From: Beijerinckiaceae bacterium RH AL1
GTDB taxonomy: Bacteria; Pseudomonadota; Alphaproteobacteria; Rhizobiales; Beijerinckiaceae
DNA length: 64,000 nucleotides
Reading direction: 5' to 3'
Assembly (NCBI GenBank): GCA_901457705.2
Contig: LR590083.2
Span: forward strand, 1,426,597 to 1,490,596
Shown here: one piece after another, positions 58,950 through 64,000 of the stretch
Layout: every line of letters starts with the position of its first letter
How positions within the stretch are numbered: position 1 is the stretch's first letter
Program-made: the position numbers and the translations under genes
The notes under the pieces: generated by a model
Told to the model about the DNA's origin: nothing
Seen by the model: only the letters and a program-made list of their open reading frames with translations
The model's database searches: none

Positions 58950-61712
58950 CTATCCGCTGTTGCGCAGGCCGGCCGCGATGCCGTTGATCGAGAGGTGCAC
59001 GCCGCCGCGCACCTCCTCGTCCTCGCCGTCCGCGCGCAGCATGCGCAAGAGCTCGACCTGCACGTGGTTCATCGGGTCGAGATAGGGAAAGCGGTTGTTG
59101 ATCGAGCGCTCGAGCAGCGGGTTCGAGGCCAGCAGGCGGTCCTGCTTCATGATCGCGAACAGGTGCTTGATCGTGAGGTCGTGCTCGCGGCTGATCTCGG
59201 AGAAGATCTTCTTGCGCAGGGCCGCGTCCTCGACGAGGTCGGCGTAGCGCGAGGCGACGGCGAGGCTCGCCTTGGCGAGCACCATGTCCATGTTGGCGAG
59301 CTGGGTGCGGAAGAAGCCCCACTCGTTCATCATCTCCTGCAGTAGCTCGAGCTTGCCACCCTTGGCGAGCCACTGGTCGATCGCCGAGCCGAAGCCGTAC
59401 CAGCCGGGCAGCATCACGCGGCACTGCGCCCAGGAGAACACCCACGGGATGGCGCGCAGGTCCTCGACCTTGCGCGTCTTCTTGCGCGACGCGGGACGCG
59501 AGCCGAGGTTCAGGGTGGCGATCTCGTTGATCACCGTCGAGCTCCAGAAGTAGTCCTCGAAGCCCTCGGTCTCGTAGACGAGCTTGCGGTAGGCCTCGAA
59601 GGCGAGCTGCGAGATCTCGTCCATCGCCTCGCGATAGCGGTCCGGCGGCGGCGGCAGCTTCGAATCGATCAGCGAGGCCTCGAGCGTCGCAGCGACGATG
59701 ATGTTGAGGTTGCGCCGGCAGGTGTCCTTGTTGGCGTATTTCGACGAGATGATCTCGCCCTGCTCAGTGATGCGGATCTGCCCGTCGACGGCGCCGACCG
59801 GCTGCGCCAGGATCGCGTCGTAGGACGGGCCGCCGCCGCGACCGACCGAGCCGCCGCGACCGTGGAACAGGCGCATGCCGATGCCGGCTGCCTTGAACAC
59901 CTCGATGAGCTGCGTCTCGGCCTTGTAGAGCTCCCAGCCCGAGGTGACGAAGCCGCCGTCCTTGTTCGAATCCGAGTAGCCGAGCATCACCTCCTGCGTG
60001 TTGCCGCGCGAGGCGATGATCTTCGACAGGTGGCGGTTCTTGAACACCGCCTCCATGATTCCTGCGCACGCCCGCAGGTCGCCGATCGTCTCGAACAGCG
60101 GCACGAGGTTCACCGCCGAGTTGCCGTCGCGATCGATGAGGCCGACCTCCTTCAGGAGCACCGCCAGCTCGAGCAGGTCGGAGACCGATTCCGACATCGA
60201 GATGATCGCCGTGTGGATGATCTTGTGCCCGAAGCGCTTCTGCGCCGTCACCGCCATCCGGAAGACGCCGAGCTCGGTCTCGGTCTCCTCGGAATATTTG
60301 ACGAAGGGCGAGACGAGCGGGCGCGCCGTGTCGAGCTCCTTTTCGAGGATCGCGACGCGCTCGGCCTCATCCTTGGCGAGATAGTCGGTGCCTGGCGCCA
60401 CAGTCTCCAGAAGCTCGGCGATCGTGCGCTGATGCACCGCCGAGTTCTGGCGCAGGTCGATCGAGGCGAGGTGGAAGCCGAAGCAATCGACCGAGCGCAG
60501 CAGCCGGTGCAGCCGGCCGCGCGTGAGAATGCCGGACTTGTTGTCGACGAGCGACTGGCGGATCGTCTCGAGGTCGGCCCTGAACTCGGCCGGCCCGGAG
60601 TAGGGCGTCACGCCGTCGGTCGGCGCGTTCTCGAAGACGCGCACCGTCGCGGTGAGCCGCTTCGCCATGCCGTTCAGCGCGCGCCGGTAGGCCTCGTTCT
60701 GCTGCGCCTCGCTGCCGTCGTCGCCGAGGTCGGCGAGCCGCTCGAGTTCGGTGTTGTGGCGAACGATGTTGTCGGAGAGCGTCAGCTCCTTGCGGAGGTT
60801 GAGGCACTCCTCGCGATAGTGCCTGACGATCTTGGCGCCGTGCATGCGCGCGGTCGCCTCGAGCACGTCCGCCGTGACGAACGGGTTGCCGTCGCGGTCG
60901 CCGCCGATCCAGCTGCCGAGCCGCAGGAACGAGGGGATCGGCTGCGGCGTCTCGTTCGAGGCGATCGCCTCCATCTCCTTCTCGACGGTCTGGTAGATGA
61001 TCGGGACCTCGGAGAGCAGCGAGTAGTCGTAATAGGTCAGCCCGTTGGCCACCTCGTCGACGACGGTGAGCTTGCGCCGGCGCAAGAGGCTCGTCTGCCA
61101 GAGCGACAGCACCGCTTCGTAGATCGACTGCTTGATCTGCTCGCGCTCGTCCTCGGTGAAGTCGCGCTCGTTGAAGAGGTCGAGCCGGCGGGCAACCGCC
61201 ATCTCCCACGTCTGCGTCGAGCGGCGGCGCACCTCCGTCGGGTGCGCGGTCAGCACCGGCGAGATGAAGGCGTGCTCGAAGAAGGCCTGCAGCTCGCCCT
61301 TGCCGATGCCGGCGGCCTTCGCGTCCTCGAAGGCGCGGCGGATGGTGCCGACGCGCGGCTTCGAGCCGGCGATGGCATGGGCGCGGGTGCGACGGCGGTG
61401 GTGCGCATCCTCGGCGATGTTGGCGAGATGCGAGAAGTAGGAGAACGAGCGCACGACGAGCGCCGCCTGGCGCGGCGACAGCGAGCGCAGGATGTCGTGC
61501 AGCGTCTTGGCGTCCTTGTCGCTGCGGCCGCGGTGGAAGCGCACCGAGGTCTGGCGGACCTGCTCGACGATGTCGAAGATGTCCTCGCCTTCCTGGTCGC
61601 GGATCGTGTCGCCCAGGATCGCGCCCAGCAGGCGGATGTCGTCCTTCAGCGGCCCGTCCTTGTCGGCGAACTGCTGGAACTCGGCGAATTCGGCGTGCTC
61701 GGACTTGGCCAA
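58950..61712 (-). CDS. ppc: Phosphoenolpyruvate carboxylase
   Basis: A 920-residue anaplerotic enzyme that makes oxaloacetate from PEP and bicarbonate. Catalytic and binding motifs: the active-site His in VLTAHPTEVRRR, SWIGGDRDGNPFV, GFHLASIDLRQN, MLGYSDSNKDGGF, and the PEP loop FHGRGGSVGRGGGPSYDAI (quoted within it). The C-terminus NGIAAGLRNSG is the allosteric end. Start: TTG 61712 (reading MAKSEHAEFAEF) has GGGGAG 7 bases upstream; GTG 61727 and a longer frame to 61781 are alternatives. Single gene with terminators on both sides. With pyk it covers the PEP branch point. Confidence 0.95.
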   Translation of the reverse strand: MAKSEHAEFAEFQQFADKDGPLKDDIRLLGAILGDTIRDQEGEDIFDIVEQVRQTSVRFHRGRSDKDAKTLHDILRSLSPRQAALVVRSFSYFSHLANIAEDAHHRRRTRAHAIAGSKPRVGTIRRAFEDAKAAGIGKGELQAFFEHAFISPVLTAHPTEVRRRSTQTWEMAVARRLDLFNERDFTEDEREQIKQSIYEAVLSLWQTSLLRRRKLTVVDEVANGLTYYDYSLLSEVPIIYQTVEKEMEAIASNETPQPIPSFLRLGSWIGGDRDGNPFVTADVLEATARMHGAKIVRHYREECLNLRKELTLSDNIVRHNTELERLADLGDDGSEAQQNEAYRRALNGMAKRLTATVRVFENAPTDGVTPYSGPAEFRADLETIRQSLVDNKSGILTRGRLHRLLRSVDCFGFHLASIDLRQNSAVHQRTIAELLETVAPGTDYLAKDEAERVAILEKELDTARPLVSPFVKYSEETETELGVFRMAVTAQKRFGHKIIHTAIISMSESVSDLLELAVLLKEVGLIDRDGNSAVNLVPLFETIGDLRACAGIMEAVFKNRHLSKIIASRGNTQEVMLGYSDSNKDGGFVTSGWELYKAETQLIEVFKAAGIGMRLFHGRGGSVGRGGGPSYDAILAQPVGAVDGQIRITEQGEIISSKYANKDTCRRNLNIIVAATLEASLIDSKLPPPPDRYREAMDEISQLAFEAYRKLVYETEGFEDYFWSSTVINEIATLNLGSRPASRKKTRKVEDLRAIPWVFSWAQCRVMLPGWYGFGSAIDQWLAKGGKLELLQEMMNEWGFFRTQLANMDMVLAKASLAVASRYADLVEDAALRKKIFSEISREHDLTIKHLFAIMKQDRLLASNPLLERSINNRFPYLDPMNHVQVELLRMLRADGEDEEVRGGVHLSINGIAAGLRNSG

Positions 61713-61876
61713 AGGAACACTCCCCACGAGGATTACTGTCCTATGTCTATAGGGGTAGAACGACCGCCGCCAAGGCTGCATTCCCTAAAGAAAAATCGTG
61801 AGGCGGCTACAGATTAATTAATGGGCAGGCGGGAGAGGGCGGCGGTCGGCCAGCCGCAGCGAGCAGGATCGCACGC

Positions 61877-62317
61877 ATGAGCAACGGGCCCATCGTGAAG
61901 TCGTCCGGTCCAAGCGGCGCCGCCCTCCAGGTCGCCGGTGTCGCGCTCCTGCTGCAGGCGGGGTTGCGCACCTTTTTCCTCGCGATCTTCCTGCTCACCC
62001 TCTCGGCCAATCCGCGCTTGAGCCAGATCATCCTGGGTCAGGCCTACCTGCTCACGATGTCCGTCCTTCTGCCGACCGCTTTTGCCGTCGCGGGCATCGT
62101 CGCAGGCATCATGCTGCTGGCCCGCGCTCGCGCCGCTGCGGCCGTCGCCCGAGCCTTCTGCCTGATCGGTCTGCTGGTCCTGGCCTACGGGGCGTTTCAG
62201 ATCGCATTCATGCACGTCTACAAGTCGCACCCGCCCCCGATGCAGACGTATGTGCTCATGGCTCTCAACGGGGTGATCTACGTCGGAACGCTGATCGCGG
62301 TGTCGCGGTCGGCCTGA
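61877..62317 (+). CDS. Small four-span membrane protein, 146 aa
   Basis: 146 residues with four predicted spans: LQVAGVALLLQAGLRTFFLA, LTMSVLLPTAFAVAGIVAGI, AVARAFCLIGLLVLAYGAFQ and MALNGVIYVGTLIAVSRS. The loop HVYKSHPPPMQTYV is the only polar part of note. No family recognised and no motif that would indicate transport. ATG 61877 lies after GAGCAGGATC purines. It is convergent with the TPR paralogue C gene, 19 bases between stops. Confidence 0.65.
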   Translation: MSNGPIVKSSGPSGAALQVAGVALLLQAGLRTFFLAIFLLTLSANPRLSQIILGQAYLLTMSVLLPTAFAVAGIVAGIMLLARARAAAAVARAFCLIGLLVLAYGAFQIAFMHVYKSHPPPMQTYVLMALNGVIYVGTLIAVSRSA

Positions 62318-62336
62318 CCGCGCACAGCGCTCCGTA

Positions 62337-63953
62337 TCAGGCTGCAGCGACCTGTGGCGCGCTTTCGGAGGTCGGCTCCACGCACATCATCTGCTGGACC
62401 TTGCCCAGCAGCAGTGCCCAGGCCTCGAAGTCGATGATCGGATTTCCGAGAGCGTCCTTCGGCGATTGCGGAAGGACGCCGATGCAGAGACCCTCGCCGA
62501 GCCGGACGACGTCGCCGATCGAAGCGCCGGAGCCTGCCGTCGCCTGCGGCAGCACCGCTTGCACGCCGAGGAGCGTCACGGGGCCGTAGGCGCGGAGCGC
62601 ACGATGCAGCCGCTGCAGGCCCGCGACGTCGAGCGTTGCGGAGCGATAGACGAAGATCTTCTCGGCCGTCCGCAGGTCTTCGATGAACTTGTCGCGAAGA
62701 TAGACGATGCGCCGGCACATTTTTACGTAGACGTCGTCGGGATCGGCGCGGGGGACGTGAAGGAACGTGTGCATGGCGAGATACCAGCGCCGATCGGTGA
62801 CGAACAGCTCGCCCATGGGCGTCGCGTGGATCGCCGTGTTGCTAGGCTCGCCCAGGCCCTCGAACCCTTGCTCCAGCGCGACGATCAGGCTGTCGAGGTC
62901 GACATCGTTCCAGCGCAGCAGGCCCAGTGGTTCGGCACCAAACCGCCGTTGCACCAGCCCCAGCTCGCAGTCGTCGCCCACGCTCTCGAATTTGAGTGCG
63001 AGCCGGCGCATCGGTTCGTCGTCGAGCACGGTGACGTCGGCCTTCACCGGCGTCTTGACCGCCTCTTCGGTCAGCTCGCTCATTCCGACGCCGTGTAGAG
63101 CGTAGCCGCGCGCCTGCATGGCGCCGGCATTGTCGGGCGCGCGTCGGCAGTACTCCGTCCACAGGGCAGCCGCGCGGGTCCAGTCCTGCTTGGCCGTAGC
63201 AAGTTCCCCTTCGGCGGCAAGCAGGCCGAGATCGTCGGGGTACCGGCGCCGCGCCGAGGCGACCACCGCCGATGCGGTCTCGATGTCGCCGAGCCGGATC
63301 AGGCTTTGCGCGTAGCCCTCCAGCCAGTCCGGGTGCGGCTTGGCGCGCCTCATCGCGCGACGCCAGAGGTCCGCGGCGGCATCCGGGCGGTTGCCGTGAA
63401 GCGCGAGACGCGCCGCTTCGGTCAGGATCCGGACGTTCTTGGGATGGCGGCCGACCACGCTGTCGACCAGGGCCTGCGCCTCCGAAAGCCGACCGAGGTG
63501 TCGGAGGCTCGATGCAAGGCGTGCAACGGCAAGAGGCTCGCTCGCGCCGAGACGTCGCGCGCAGTTCCAATGCCGGACGGCTTCAGCGTGGCGGCCACGC
63601 TCCTGTGCGGCCGTCCCGGCCGTCGACGCGAGACTGCGGCTGCGGGGATGGGTGGCGCGCGCCGCTTCCAGCAACGCGTCGGCGCTTGCATAGCGACGCG
63701 CTTTCAGCAGCCCCAAAGCGATCCAGGACAGAGATCGCGCTCTCAACGCCGAGACTGCGGCGGCGAAGCCCGCATCTCGTGGCGCGCGGCGGCGTCGAGC
63801 GGCTTCGCTCGGGTCGCCCGGAAGTGGTCGCGATAGGCCCGGCATCAGGACAGCCCGAAACACCAATTTGGCCGCATACCAAGGGAGCTTCCCAGCCGCA
63901 ACGTCACGCAGGACGTAGCGCCGGTCGGTGACGGCATAGGACCAGTTTGCCAT
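62337..63953 (-). CDS. TPR protein with conserved C-terminal Cys/His domain (paralogue C)
   Basis: About 538 residues, third member of the family seen at 10258 and 13241. TPR-like repeats (SRKRSRS-type start, RHAEAVRHWNCARRLGASEP, RLSEAQALVDSVVGRHPKN, PDAAADLWRRAMRRAKPHP) lead to the shared domain: ESVGDDCELGLVQRRFGAEP, LGLLRWNDVDLDSLIV, AMHTFLHVPR, KMCRRIVYLRDKFIEDL and FEAW. The C-terminus is slightly longer, VQQMMCVEPTSESAPQV. The frame is open to the window edge (a GTG at 63998), so a longer N-terminus is possible; I used ATG 63953. It is about 48 kb from copies A and B in the window. Function unknown. Confidence 0.72.
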   Translation of the reverse strand: MANWSYAVTDRRYVLRDVAAGKLPWYAAKLVFRAVLMPGLSRPLPGDPSEAARRRRAPRDAGFAAAVSALRARSLSWIALGLLKARRYASADALLEAARATHPRSRSLASTAGTAAQERGRHAEAVRHWNCARRLGASEPLAVARLASSLRHLGRLSEAQALVDSVVGRHPKNVRILTEAARLALHGNRPDAAADLWRRAMRRAKPHPDWLEGYAQSLIRLGDIETASAVVASARRRYPDDLGLLAAEGELATAKQDWTRAAALWTEYCRRAPDNAGAMQARGYALHGVGMSELTEEAVKTPVKADVTVLDDEPMRRLALKFESVGDDCELGLVQRRFGAEPLGLLRWNDVDLDSLIVALEQGFEGLGEPSNTAIHATPMGELFVTDRRWYLAMHTFLHVPRADPDDVYVKMCRRIVYLRDKFIEDLRTAEKIFVYRSATLDVAGLQRLHRALRAYGPVTLLGVQAVLPQATAGSGASIGDVVRLGEGLCIGVLPQSPKDALGNPIIDFEAWALLLGKVQQMMCVEPTSESAPQVAAA

Positions 63954-64000
63954 TGGAGATGAACGCCAATCTGGATGCTTGTGTGGCTTCCCGGACACGC

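Noticed and set aside
1..64000. tRNA, rRNA, CRISPR array, insertion sequence or prophage
   Set aside because: Gaps between genes were read for CCA-tail cloverleafs, repeat-spacer arrays, transposase or integrase fragments and terminal repeats; none was seen.

Overview
The window is high-GC DNA (roughly two-thirds G+C by eye) and fully chromosomal in character. It most likely comes from an alphaproteobacterium of the order Hyphomicrobiales (Rhizobiales). The evidence is the DUF1036-pyruvate kinase / N-formylglutamate amidohydrolase / GapR neighbourhood, a two-domain cold-shock protein, a BBP2-type outer-membrane barrel, and an rreB-like small mRNA whose Shine-Dalgarno is complementary to the 16S 3' end. 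I cannot name the genus. There are no rRNA or tRNA genes, CRISPR arrays, insertion sequences or phage genes. Frequent, truncated antisense reading frames are high-GC shadows.

Layout. 1-9.3 kb: end of malonyl-CoA decarboxylase, a small acidic protein, a UspA/CPA1 antiporter pair (antiporter frameshifted), an SDR, an acyltransferase-SGNH fusion and a two-subunit molybdenum hydroxylase. 9.4-14.8 kb: an exported TPR protein, then two TPR proteins with a shared C-terminal Cys/His domain around a free-standing NRPS-type N-methyltransferase. A third paralogue lies at the right edge. 14.8-19.3 kb: pyk-DUF1036, formylglutamate amidohydrolase, gapR, a DCC thiol oxidoreductase, a truncated saccharopine dehydrogenase-like gene and an EF-hand protein. 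19.4-23.7 kb: envelope genes (beta-barrel, GT2, TspO, UDP-glucuronate epimerase). 23.8-26.9 kb: organosulfur operon msuE-sfnG-sfnB. 26.9-29.4 kb: hybrid histidine kinase and facing NarL-type regulator, both with frame breaks. 29.4-34.1 kb: a tightly coupled minus-strand run (unknown basic protein, secreted esterase, acyl carrier protein, phosphodiesterase, alpha/beta hydrolase). 34.3-38.6 kb: phosphatase-superfamily enzyme, secreted phospholipase A2-like protein, His-rich PadR regulator with a palindromic operator, HIT and GNAT proteins. 38.6-43.2 kb: a complete branched-chain-amino-acid-type ABC transporter. 43.4-51.8 kb: hydrolase, sodium:solute symporter with DUF3311 partner, amidase, an isolated Rieske gene, NUDIX, acyltransferase, DEAD-box helicase. 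52.1-52.3 kb: the rreB-like small mRNA. 52.4-56.0 kb: a SxtJ / DUF5989 / carbamoyltransferase cassette facing an SGNH hydrolase. 56.2-64 kb: cold-shock protein, DUF192, YaiI-type protein, two tandem Gly/Trp-rich secreted proteins, ppc, a small membrane protein and the third TPR paralogue.

Functionally the window mixes central anaplerosis (pyk, ppc), nutrient scavenging (sulfone use, ABC uptake, formylglutamate), envelope or exopolysaccharide decoration (two acyltransferases, GT2, epimerase, carbamoyltransferase cassette) and several secreted hydrolases. The observations I would look at first are the rreB-like gene at 52.1 kb, the carbamoyltransferase cassette, the TPR/N-methyltransferase locus, the ACP-phosphodiesterase-hydrolase operon, the phospholipase A2-like secreted protein, and the Rieske gene without its cytochrome partners.
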